Shown here: positions 50,617-62,584 of the stretch, piece by piece
Layout: every line of letters begins with the position of its first letter
Numbering within the stretch: position 1 is the first letter of the stretch
Source: Auanema rhodensis
Lineage: Eukaryota > Nematoda > Chromadorea > Rhabditida > Rhabditidae
NCBI GenBank assembly: GCA_964057225.1
Contig: OZ059900.1
Span: forward strand, 22,831,638-22,895,637
Direction of reading: 5' to 3'
Length of the DNA: 64,000 nt
The notes under the pieces: generated by a model
What the model was told of the DNA's origin: nothing
Databases searched by the model: none
The model's input: the letters and a program-made list of their open reading frames with translations, nothing else
Program-made: the position numbers and the translations under genes

Positions 50617-51984
50617 GCATATTCTGAGGGCACGCCCCTTATGGCTAATATTGATTAAATCGATTTTTGTTCATATGAGTCGTCAAATGCAACGAATTTC
50701 AGCGTGTTACATACTAAAATGAAGCATTTTACATGCTGAACACTAGAAAAATACAAAAACACAGTATTTCTCATGAGAAATATTTTATTATGCTGAAAAA
50801 CCAGTTTTTGGAAATTTCGCTGTAAACAAGGTTTTGACTTACGATTTCATGTGTTCAAACTCATGCAATGTCAATGAAACCTAGCTCAAAATTGTTTGTA
50901 CAACGTCTAGTTCCACTTTCACGACAAAAAAACAGGGGTTAGAAAATTAAGGAAATTAGCATATTCTGAGGGCACGCTCCTTATGGCTAATATTGATTAA
51001 ATCGATTTTTGTTCATATGAGTCGTCAAATGCAACGAATTTCAGCGTGTTACATACTAAAATGAAGCATTTTACATGCTGAACACTAGAAAAATACAAAA
51101 ACACAGTATTTCCCATGAGAAATATTTTATTATGCTGGAAAACCAGTTTTTGGAAATTTCGCTGTAAACAAGGTTTTGACTTACGATTTCATGTGTTCAA
51201 ACTCATGCAATGTCAATGAAACCTAGCTCAAAATTGTTTGTACAACGTCTAGTTCCACTTTCACGACAAAAAAACAGGGGTTAGAAAATTAAGGAAATTA
51301 GCATATTCTGAGGGCACGCCCCTTATGGCTAATATTGATTAAATCGATTTTTGTTCATATGAGTCGTCAAATGCAACGAATTTCAGCGTGTTACATACTA
51401 AAATGAAGCATTTTACATGCTGAACACTAGAAAAATACAAAAACACAGTATTTCTCATGAGAAATATTTTATTATGCTGAAAAACCAGTTTTTGGAAATT
51501 TCGCTGTAAACAAGGTTTTGACTTACGATTTCATGTGTTCAAACTCATGCAATGTCAATGAAACCTAGCTCAAAATTGTTTGTACAACGTCTAGTTCCAC
51601 TTTCACGACAAAAAAACAGGGGTTAGAAAATTAAGGAAATTAGCATATTCTGAGGGCACGCTCCTTATGGCTAATATTGATTAAATCGATTTTTGTTCAT
51701 ATGAGTCGTCAAATGCAACGAATTTCAGCGTGTTACATACTAAAATGAAGCATTTTACATGCTGAACACTAGAAAAATACAAAAACACAGTTTTTCCCAT
51801 GAGAAATATTTTATTATGCTGGAAAACCAGTTTTTGGAAATTTCGCTGTAAACAAGGTTTTGACTTACGATTTCATGTGTTCAAACTCATGCAATGTCAA
51901 TGAAACCTAGCTCAAAATTGTTTGTACAACGTCTAGTTCCACTTTCACGACAAAAAAACAGGGGTTAGAAAATTAAGGAAATTA
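50617..51984 (+). repeat. Two-monomer repeat x 2 (684-bp period)
   Basis: Units 50617 and 50959 are followed by 51301 and 51643. Each pair is a GCTGAAAAACC unit followed by a CACGCTCC unit. The second pair differs by TTTTTCCC in its last unit. This is the boundary where the CGCTCC marker first enters the array. Confidence 0.82.
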
Positions 51985-54035
51985 GCATATTCTGAGGGCA
52001 CGCCCCTTATGGCTAATATTGATTAAATCGATTTTTGTTCATATGAGTCGTCAAATGCAACGAATTGCAGCGTGTTACATACTAAAATGAAGCATTTTAC
52101 ATGCTGAACACTAGAAAAATACAAAAACACAGTTTTTCCCATGAGAAATATTTTATTATGCTGGAAAACCAGTTTTTGGAAATTTCGCTGTAAACAAGGT
52201 TTTGACTTACGATTTCATGTGTTCAAACTCATGCAATGTCAATGAAACCTAGCTCAAAATTGTTTGTACAACGTCTAGTTCCACTTTCACGACAAAAAAA
52301 CAGGGGTTAGAAAATTAAGGAAATTAGCATATTCTGAGGGCACGCCCCTTATGGCTAATATTGATTAAATCGATTTTTGTTCATATGAGTCGTCAAATGC
52401 AACGAATTTCAGCGTGTTACATACTAAAATGAAGCATTTTACATGCTGAACACTAGAAAAATACAAAAACACAGTTTTTCCCATGAGAAATATTTTATTA
52501 TGCTGGAAAACCAGTTTTTGGAAATTTCGCTGTAAACAAGGTTTTGACTTACGATTTCATGTGTTCAAACTCATGCAATGTCAATGAAACCTAGCTCAAA
52601 ATTGTTTGTACAACGTCTAGTTCCACTTTCACGACAAAAAAACAGGGGTTAGAAAATTAAGGAAATTAGCATATTCTGAGGGCACGCTCCTTATGGCTAA
52701 TATTGATTAAATCGATTTTTGTTCATATGAGTCGTCAAATGCCACGAATTTCAGCGTGTTACATACTAAAATGAAGCATTTTACATGCTGAACACTAGAA
52801 AAATACAAAACCACAGTATTTCTCATGAGAAATATTTTATTATGCTGGAAAACCAGTTTTTGGAAATTTCGCTGTAAACAAGGTTTTGACTTACGATTTC
52901 ATGTGTTCAAACTCATGCAATGTCAATGAAACCTAGCTCAAAATTGTTTGTACAACGTCTAGTTCCTCTTTCACGACAAAAAAACAGGGTGTTAGAAAAT
53001 TAAGGAAATTAGCATATTCTGAGGGAACGCCCCTTATGGCTAATATTGATTAAATCGATTTTTGTTCATATGAGTCGTCAAATGCAACGAATTGCAGCGT
53101 GTTACATACTAAAATGAAGCATTTTACATGCTGAACACTAGAAAAATACAAAAACACAGTTTTTCCCATGAGAAATATTTTATTATGCTGGAAAACCAGT
53201 TTTTGGAAATTTCGCTGTAAACAAGGTTTTGACTTACGATTTCATGTGTTCAAACTCATGCAATGTCAATGAAACCTAGCTCAAAATTGTTTGTACAACG
53301 TCTAGTTCCACTTTCACGACAAAAAAACAGGGTTAGAAAATTAAGGAAATTAGCATATTCTGAGGGCACGCCCCTTATGGCTAATATTGATTAAATCGAT
53401 TTTTGTTCATATGAGTCGTCAAATGCAACGAATTTCAGCGTGTTACATACTAAAATGAAGCATTTTACATGCTGAACACTAGAAAAATACAAAAACACAG
53501 TTTTTCCCATGAGAAATATTTTATTATGCTGGAAAACCAGTTTTTGGAAATTTCGCTGTAAACAAGGTTTTGACTTACGATTTCATGTGTTCAAACTCAT
53601 GCAATGTCAATGAAACCTAGCTCAAAATTGTTTGTACAACGTCTAGTTCCACTTTCACGACAAAAAAACAGGGGTTAGAAAATTAAGGAAATTAGCATAT
53701 TCTGAGGGCACGCTCCTTATGGCTAATATTGATTAAATCGATTTTTGTTCATATGAGTCGTCAAATGCCACGAATTTCAGCGTGTTACATACTAAAATGA
53801 AGCATTTTACATGCTGAACACTAGAAAAATACAAAACCACAGTATTTCTCATGAGAAATATTTTATTATGCTGGAAAACCAGTTTTTGGAAATTTCGCTG
53901 TAACAAGGTTTTGACTTACGATTTCATGTGTTCAAACTCATGCAATGTCAATGAAACCTAGCTCAAAATTGTTTGTACAACGTCTAGTTCCACTTTCACG
54001 ACAAAAAAACAGGGGTTAGAAAATTAAGGAAATTA
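51985..54035 (+). repeat. Three-monomer repeat x 2 in tract VII
   Basis: Units 51985, 52327 and 52669 (1027 bp) are followed by 53012, 53353 and 53695 (1024 bp). Both trios start with a GAATTGCAGCG unit, a change found nowhere else, then a TTTTTCCC unit, then a CGCTCC/GCCACG/ACCACA unit. The trios differ by GAACGCC and a lost G in 53012, and by TAACAAGG in 53695. Confidence 0.83.
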
Positions 54036-54719
54036 GCATATTCTGAGGGCACGCCCCTTATGGCTAATATTGATTAAATCGATTTTTGTTCATATGAGTC
54101 GTCAAATGCAACGAATTTCAGCGTGTTACATACTAAAATGAAGCATTTTACATGCTGAACACTAGAAAAATACAAAACCACAGTATTTCTCATGAGAAAT
54201 ATTTTATTATGCTGGAAAACCAGTTTTTGGAAATTTCGCTGTAAACAAGGTTTTGACTTACGATTTCATGTGTTCAAACTCATGCAATGTCAATGAAACC
54301 TAGCTCAAAATTGTTTGTACAACGTCTAGTTCCACTTTCACGACAAAAAAACAGGGGTTAGAAAATTAAGGAAATTAGCATATTCTGAGGGCACGCCCCT
54401 TATGGCTAATATTGATTAAATCGATTTTTGTTCATATGAGTCGTAAAATGCAACGAATTTCAGCGTGTTACATACTAAAATGAAGCATTTTACATGCTGA
54501 ACACTAGAAAAATACAAAAACACAGTTTTTCCCATGAGAAATATTTTATTATGCTGGAAAACCAGTTTTTGGAAATTTCGCTGTAAACAAGGTTTTGACT
54601 TACGATTTCATGTGTTCAAACTCATGCAATGTCAATGAAACCTAGCTCAAAATTGTTTGTACAACGTCTAGTTCCACTTTCACGACAAAAAAACAGGGGT
54701 TAGAAAATTAAGGAAATTA

Positions 54720-56771
54720 GCATATTCTGAGGGCACGCTCCTTATGGCTAATATTGATTAAATCGATTTTTGTTCATATGAGTCGTCAAATGCCACGAAT
54801 TTCAGCGTGTTACATACTAAAATGAAGCATTTTACATGCTGAACACTAGAAAAATACAAAACCACAGTATTTCTCATGAGAAATATTTTATTATGCTGGA
54901 AAACCAGTTTTTGGAAATTTCGCTGTAAACAAGGTTTTGACTTACGATTTCATGTGTTCAAACTCATGCAATGTCAATGAAACCTATCTCAAAATTGTTT
55001 GTACAACGTCTAGTTCCACTTTCACGACAAAAAAACAGGGGTTAGAAAATTAAGGAAATTAGCATATTCTGAGGGCACGCCCCTTATGGCTAATATTGAT
55101 TAAATCGATTTTTGTTCATATGAGTAGTCAAATGCAACGAATTTCAGCGTGTTACATACTAAAATGAAGCATTTTACATGCTGAACACTAGAAAAATACA
55201 AAAACACAGTTTTTCCCATGAGAAATATTTTATTATGCTGGAAAACCAGTTTTTGGAAATTTCGCTGCAAACAAGGTTTTGACTTACGATTTCATGTGTT
55301 CAAACTCATGCAATGTCAATGAAACCTAGCTCAAAATTGTTTGTACAACGTCTAGTTCCACTTTCACGACAAAAAAACAAGGGTTAGAAAATTAAGGAAA
55401 TTAGCATATTCTGAGGGCACGCCCCTTATGGCTAATATTGATTAAATCGATTTTTGTTCATATGAGTCGTCAAATGCAACGAATTTCAGCGTGTTACATA
55501 CTAAAATGAAGCATTTTACATGCTGAACACTAGAAAAATACAAAAACACAGTATTTCTCATGAGAAATATTTTATTATGCTGGAAAACCAGTTTTTGGAA
55601 ATTTCGCTGTAAACAAGGTTTTGACTTACGATTTCATGTGTTCAAACTCATGCAATGTCAATGAAACCTAGCTCAAAATTGTTTGTACAACGTCTAGTTC
55701 CACTTTCACGACAAAAAAACAGGGGTTAGAAAATTAAGGAAATTAGCATATTCTGAGGGCACGCCCCTTATGGCTAATATTGATTAAATCGATTTTTGTT
55801 CATATGAGTAGTCAAATGCAACGAATTTCAGCGTGTTACATACTAAAATGAAGCATTTTACATGCTGAACACTAGAAAAATACAAAAACACAGTTTTTTC
55901 CATGAGAAATATTTTATTATGCTGGAAAACCAGTTTTTGGAAATTTCGCTGTAAACAAGGTTTTGACTTACGATTTCATGTGTTCAAACTCATGCAATGT
56001 CAATGAAACCTAGCTCAAAATTGTTTGTACAACGTCTAGTTCCACTTTCACGACAAAAAAACAGGGGTTAGAAAATTAAGGAAATTAGCATATTCTGAGG
56101 GCACGCTCCTTATGGCTAATATTGATTAAATCGATTTTTGTTCATATGAGTCGTCAAATGCCACGAATTTCAGCGTGTTACATACTAAAATGAAGCATTT
56201 TACATGCTGAACACTAGAAAAATACAAAACCACAGTATTTCTCATGAGAAATATTTTATTATGCTGGAAAACCAGTTTTTGGAAATTTCGCTGTAAACAA
56301 GGTTTTGACTTACGATTTCATGTGTTCAAACTCATGCAATGTCAATGAAACCTAGCTCAAAATTGTTTGTACAACGTCTAGTTCCTCTTTCACGACAAAA
56401 AAACAGGGTGTTAGAAAATTAAGGAAATTAGCATATTCTGAGGGAACGCCCCTTATGGCTAATATTGATTAAATCGATTTTTGTTCATATGAGTCGTCAA
56501 ATGCAACGAATTTCAGCGTGTTACATACTAAAATGAAGCATTTTACATGCTGAACACTAGAAAAATACAAAAACACAGTATTTCTCATGAGAAATATTTT
56601 ATTATGCTGGAAAACCAGTTTTTGGAAATTTCGCTGTAACAAGGTTTTGACTTACGATTTCATGTGTTCAAACTCATGCAATGTCAATGAAACCTAGCTC
56701 AAAATTGTTTGTACAACGTCTAGTTCCACTTTCACGACAAAAAAACAGGGGTTAGAAAATTAAGGAAATTA
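54720..56771 (+). repeat. 6-monomer block, copy 1 of a 12-monomer period (2052 bp)
   Basis: Units 54720, 55062, 55404, 55746, 56088 and 56431 correspond to 58824-60875, an offset of 4104 bp (12 units). The first unit has the rare CCTATCTC, the second GCTGCAAAC with ACAAGGG, the fourth CAGTTTTTTCC, the fifth CCTCTTT/GGGTGTT, and the sixth GGGAACGCC/TAACAAGG. Confidence 0.88.
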
Positions 56772-58481
56772 GCATATTCTGAGGGCACGCCCCTTATGGC
56801 TAATATTGATTAAATCGATTTTTGTTCATATGAGTAGTCAAATGCAACGAATTTCAGCGTGTTACATACTAAAATGAAGCATTTTACATGCTGAACACTA
56901 GAAAAATACAAAAACACAGTTTTTCCCATGAGAAATATTTTATTATGCTGGAAAACCAGTTTTTGGAAATTTCGCTGCAAACAAGGTTTTGACTTACGAT
57001 TTCATGTGTTCAAACTCATGCAATGTCAATGAAACCTAGCTCAAAATTGTTTGTACAACGTCTAGTTCCACTTTCACGACAAAAAAACAAGGGTTAGAAA
57101 ATTAAGGAAATTAGCATATTCTGAGGGCACGCCCCTTATGGCTAATATTGATTAAATCGATTTTTGTTCATATGAGTCGTCAAATGCAACGAATTTCAGC
57201 GTGTTACATACTAAAATGAAGCATTTTACATGCTGAACACTAGAAAAATACAAAAACACAGTATTTCTCATGAGAAATATTTTATTATGCTGGAAAACCA
57301 GTTTTTGGAAATTTCGCTGTAAACAAGGTTTTGACTTACGATTTCATGTGTTCAAACTCATGCAATGTCAATGAAACCTAGCTCAAAATTGTTTGTACAA
57401 CGTCTAGTTCCTCTTTCACGACAAAAAAACAGGGTGTTAGAAAATTAAGGAAATTAGCATATTCTGAGGGAACGCCCCTTATGGCTAATATTGATTAAAT
57501 CGATTTTTGTTCATATGAGTCGTCAAATGCAACGAATTTCAGCGTGTTACATACTAAAATGAAGCATTTTACATGCTGAACACTAGAAAAATACAAAAAC
57601 ACAGTATTTCTCATGAGAAATATTTTATTATGCTGGAAAACCAGTTTTTGGAAATTTCGCTGTAACAAGGTTTTGACTTACGATTTCATGTGTTCAAACT
57701 CATGCAATGTCAATGAAACCTAGCTCAAAATTGTTTGTACAACGTCTAGTTCCACTTTCACGACAAAAAAACAGGGGTTAGAAAATTAAGGAAATTAGCA
57801 TATTCTGAGGGCACGCCCCTTATGGCTAATATTGATTAAATCGATTTTTGTTCATATGAGTAGTCAAATGCAACGAATTTCAGCGTGTTACATACTAAAA
57901 TGAAGCATTTTACATGCTGAACACTAGAAAAATACAAAAACACAGTTTTTCCCATGAGAAATATTTTATTATGCTGGAAAACCAGTTTTTGGAAATTTCG
58001 CTGCAAACAAGGTTTTGACTTACGATTTCATGTGTTCAAACTCATGCAATGTCAATGAAACCTAGCTCAAAATTGTTTGTACAACGTCTAGTTCCACTTT
58101 CACGACAAAAAAACAAGGGTTAGAAAATTAAGGAAATTAGCATATTCTGAGGGCACGCCCCTTATGGCTAATATTGATTAAATCGATTTTTGTTCATATG
58201 AGTCGTCAAATGCAACGAATTTCAGCGTGTTACATACTAAAATGAAGCATTTTACATGCTGAACACTAGAAAAATACAAAAACACAGTATTTCTCATGAG
58301 AAATATTTTATTATGCTGGAAAACCAGTTTTTGGAAATTTCGCTGTAAACAAGGTTTTGACTTACGATTTCATGTGTTCAAACTCATGCAATGTCAATGA
58401 AACCTAGCTCAAAATTGTTTGTACAACGTCTAGTTCCACTTTCACGACAAAAAAACAGGGGTTAGAAAATTAAGGAAATTA
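56431..58481 (+). repeat. Three-monomer repeat x 2 (1026 and 1025 bp)
   Basis: Units 56431, 56772 and 57114 are followed by 57457, 57798 and 58140. Both trios run GGGAACGCC/TAACAAGG unit, GTAGTC/GCTGCAAAC unit, TTTCTC unit. The third unit ends in CCTCTTT/GGGTGTT in the first trio only, which accounts for the extra base. Confidence 0.85.
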
Positions 58482-58823
58482 GCATATTCTGAGGGCACGC
58501 CCCTTATGGCTAATATTGATTAAATCGATTTTTGTTCATATGAGTCGTCAAATGCAACGAATTTCAGCGTGTTACATACTAAAATGAAGCATTTTACATG
58601 CTGAACACTAGAAAAATACAAAAACACAGTTTTTCCCATGAGAAATATTTTATTATGCTGGAAAACCAGTTTTTGGAAATTTCGCTGTAAACAAGGTTTT
58701 GACTTACGATTTCATGTGTTCAAACTCATGCAATGTCAATGAAACCTAGCTCAAAATTGTTTGTACAACGTCTAGTTCCACTTTCACGACAAAAAAACAG
58801 GGGTTAGAAAATTAAGGAAATTA

Positions 58824-60875
58824 GCATATTCTGAGGGCACGCTCCTTATGGCTAATATTGATTAAATCGATTTTTGTTCATATGAGTCGTCAAATGCCAC
58901 GAATTTCAGCGTGTTACATACTAAAATGAAGCATTTTACATGCTGAACACTAGAAAAATACAAAACCACAGTATTTCTCATGAGAAATATTTTATTATGC
59001 TGGAAAACCAGTTTTTGGAAATTTCGCTGTAAACAAGGTTTTGACTTACGATTTCATGTGTTCAAACTCATGCAATGTCAATGAAACCTATCTCAAAATT
59101 GTTTGTACAACGTCTAGTTCCACTTTCACGACAAAAAAACAGGGGTTAGAAAATTAAGGAAATTAGCATATTCTGAGGGCACGCCCCTTATGGCTAATAT
59201 TGATTAAATCGATTTTTGTTCATATGAGTAGTCAAATGCAACGAATTTCAGCGTGTTACATACTAAAATGAAGCATTTTACATGCTGAACACTAGAAAAA
59301 TACAAAAACACAGTTTTTCCCATGAGAAATATTTTATTATGCTGGAAAACCAGTTTTTGGAAATTTCGCTGCAAACAAGGTTTTGACTTACGATTTCATG
59401 TGTTCAAACTCATGCAATGTCAATGAAACCTAGCTCAAAATTGTTTGTACAACGTCTAGTTCCACTTTCACGACAAAAAAACAAGGGTTAGAAAATTAAG
59501 GAAATTAGCATATTCTGAGGGCACGCCCCTTATGGCTAATATTGATTAAATCGATTTTTGTTCATATGAGTCGTCAAATGCAACGAATTTCAGCGTGTTA
59601 CATACTAAAATGAAGCATTTTACATGCTGAACACTAGAAAAATACAAAAACACAGTATTTCTCATGAGAAATATTTTATTATGCTGGAAAACCAGTTTTT
59701 GGAAATTTCGCTGTAAACAAGGTTTTGACTTACGATTTCATGTGTTCAAACTCATGCAATGTCAATGAAACCTAGCTCAAAATTGTTTGTACAACGTCTA
59801 GTTCCACTTTCACGACAAAAAAACAGGGGTTAGAAAATTAAGGAAATTAGCATATTCTGAGGGCACGCCCCTTATGGCTAATATTGATTAAATCGATTTT
59901 TGTTCATATGAGTAGTCAAATGCAACGAATTTCAGCGTGTTACATACTAAAATGAAGCATTTTACATGCTGAACACTAGAAAAATACAAAAACACAGTTT
60001 TTTCCATGAGAAATATTTTATTATGCTGGAAAACCAGTTTTTGGAAATTTCGCTGTAAACAAGGTTTTGACTTACGATTTCATGTGTTCAAACTCATGCA
60101 ATGTCAATGAAACCTAGCTCAAAATTGTTTGTACAACGTCTAGTTCCACTTTCACGACAAAAAAACAGGGGTTAGAAAATTAAGGAAATTAGCATATTCT
60201 GAGGGCACGCTCCTTATGGCTAATATTGATTAAATCGATTTTTGTTCATATGAGTCGTCAAATGCCACGAATTTCAGCGTGTTACATACTAAAATGAAGC
60301 ATTTTACATGCTGAACACTAGAAAAATACAAAACCACAGTATTTCTCATGAGAAATATTTTATTATGCTGGAAAACCAGTTTTTGGAAATTTCGCTGTAA
60401 ACAAGGTTTTGACTTACGATTTCATGTGTTCAAACTCATGCAATGTCAATGAAACCTAGCTCAAAATTGTTTGTACAACGTCTAGTTCCTCTTTCACGAC
60501 AAAAAAACAGGGTGTTAGAAAATTAAGGAAATTAGCATATTCTGAGGGAACGCCCCTTATGGCTAATATTGATTAAATCGATTTTTGTTCATATGAGTCG
60601 TCAAATGCAACGAATTTCAGCGTGTTACATACTAAAATGAAGCATTTTACATGCTGAACACTAGAAAAATACAAAAACACAGTATTTCTCATGAGAAATA
60701 TTTTATTATGCTGGAAAACCAGTTTTTGGAAATTTCGCTGTAACAAGGTTTTGACTTACGATTTCATGTGTTCATACTCATGCAATGTCAATGAAACCTA
60801 GCTCAAAATTGTTTGTACAACGTCTAGTTCCACTTTCACGACAAAAAAACAGGGGTTAGAAAATTAAGGAAATTA
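58824..60875 (+). repeat. 6-monomer block, copy 2 of a 12-monomer period (2052 bp)
   Basis: Same marker order as 54720-56771. The only difference I saw is in the last unit, which reads TTCATACTC where copy 1 reads TTCAAACTC. That change is then shared with 61561, so it arose before the next local duplication. Confidence 0.88.
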
Positions 60876-61901
60876 GCATATTCTGAGGGCACGCCCCTTA
60901 TGGCTAATATTGATTAAATCGATTTTTGTTCATATGAGTAGTCAAATGCAACGAATTTCAGCGTGTTACATACTAAAATGAAGCATTTTACATGCTGAAC
61001 ACTAGAAAAATACAAAAACACAGTTTTTTCCATGAGAAATATTTTATTATGCTGGAAAACCAGTTTTTGGAAATTTCGCTGTAAACAAGGTTTTGACTTA
61101 CGATTTCATGTGTTCAAACTCATGCAATGTCAATGAAACCTAGCTCAAAATTGTTTGTACAACGTCTAGTTCCACTTTCACGACAAAAAAACAGGGGTTA
61201 GAAAATTAAGGAAATTAGCATATTCTGAGGGCACGCTCCTTATGGCTAATATTGATTAAATCGATTTTTGTTCATATGAGTCGTCAAATGCCACGAATTT
61301 CAGCGTGTTACATACTAAAATGAAGCATTTTACATGCTGAACACTAGAAAAATACAAAACCACAGTATTTCTCATGAGAAATATTTTATTATGCTGGAAA
61401 ACCAGTTTTTGGAAATTTCGCTGTAAACAAGGTTTTGACTTACGATTTCATGTGTTCAAACTCATGCAATGTCAATGAAACCTAGCTCAAAATTGTTTGT
61501 ACAACGTCTAGTTCCTCTTTCACGACAAAAAAACAGGGTGTTAGAAAATTAAGGAAATTAGCATATTCTGAGGGAACGCCCCTTATGGCTAATATTGATT
61601 AAATCGATTTTTGTTCATATGAGTCGTCAAATGCAACGAATTTCAGCGTGTTACATACTAAAATGAAGCATTTTACATGCTGAACACTAGAAAAATACAA
61701 AAACACAGTATTTCTCATGAGAAATATTTTATTATGCTGGAAAACCAGTTTTTGGAAATTTCGCTGTAACAAGGTTTTGACTTACGATTTCATGTGTTCA
61801 TACTCATGCAATGTCAATGAAACCTAGCTCAAAATTGTTTGTACAACGTCTAGTTCCACTTTCACGACAAAAAAACAGGGGTTAGAAAATTAAGGAAATT
61901 A
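59850..61901 (+). repeat. Three-monomer tandem duplication (1026 bp x 2)
   Basis: 59850-60875 and 60876-61901 run in the same order: GTAGTC/TTTTTTCC unit, CGCTCC/ACCACA/GGGTGTT unit, GGGAACGCC/TAACAAGG/TTCATACTC unit. No difference was seen. TTCATACTC occurs only in the two third units (60535 and 61561). Confidence 0.9.
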
Positions 61902-62584
61902 GCATATTCTGAGGGCACGCCCCTTATGGCTAATATTGATTAAATCGATTTTTGTTCATATGAGTCGTCAAATGCAACGAATTTCAGCGTGTTACATACT
62001 AAAATGAAGCATTTTACATGCTGAACACTAGAAAAATACAAAAACACAGTATTTCTCATGAGAAATATTTTATTATGCTGGAAAACCAGTTTTTGGAAAT
62101 TTCGCTGTAACAAGGTTTTGACTTACGATTTCATGTGTTCAAACTCATGCAATGTCAATGAAACCTAGCTCAAAATTGTTTGTACAACGTCTAGTTCCAC
62201 TTTCACGACAAAAAAACAGGGGTTAGAAAATTAAGGAAATTAGCATATTCTGAGGGCACGCCCCTTATGGCTAATATTGATTAAATCGATTTTTGTTCAT
62301 ATGAGTCGTCAAATGCAACGAATTTCAGCGTTTTACATACTAAAATGAAGCATTTTACATGCTGAACACTAGAAAAATACAAAAACACAGTATTTCTCAT
62401 GAGAAATATTTTATTATGCTGGAAAACCAGTTTTTGGAAATTTCGCTGTAAACAAGGTTTTGACTTACGATTTCATGTGTTCAAACTCATGCAATGTCAA
62501 TGAAACCTAGCTCAAAATTGTTTGTACAACGTCTAGTTCCACTTTCACGACAAAAAAACAGGGGTTAGAAAATTAAGGAAATTA

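Larger units (their letters stand above)
41397..50958 (+). repeat. Tract VI: monomers M122-M149, reshuffled short HORs
   Basis: Monomer starts: 41397, 41738, 42080, 42420, 42762, 43103, 43445, 43785, 44127, 44468, 44810, 45151, 45493, 45834, 46176, 46517, 46859, 47201, 47543, 47884, 48226, 48567, 48909, 49251, 49592, 49934, 50275, 50617. All are variants of types already seen in tract V (GCCGTAAAC with AAAACTGTTCC, TTTTGGCTT, GTATTCTAC, GTCCAATGC, GCTGAAAAACC), rearranged into repeats of four and five units. A few new local markers appear: AAAAAGAGGGG, ACGAGTTCATG and AGGAAGTTAGC. Confidence 0.88.
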
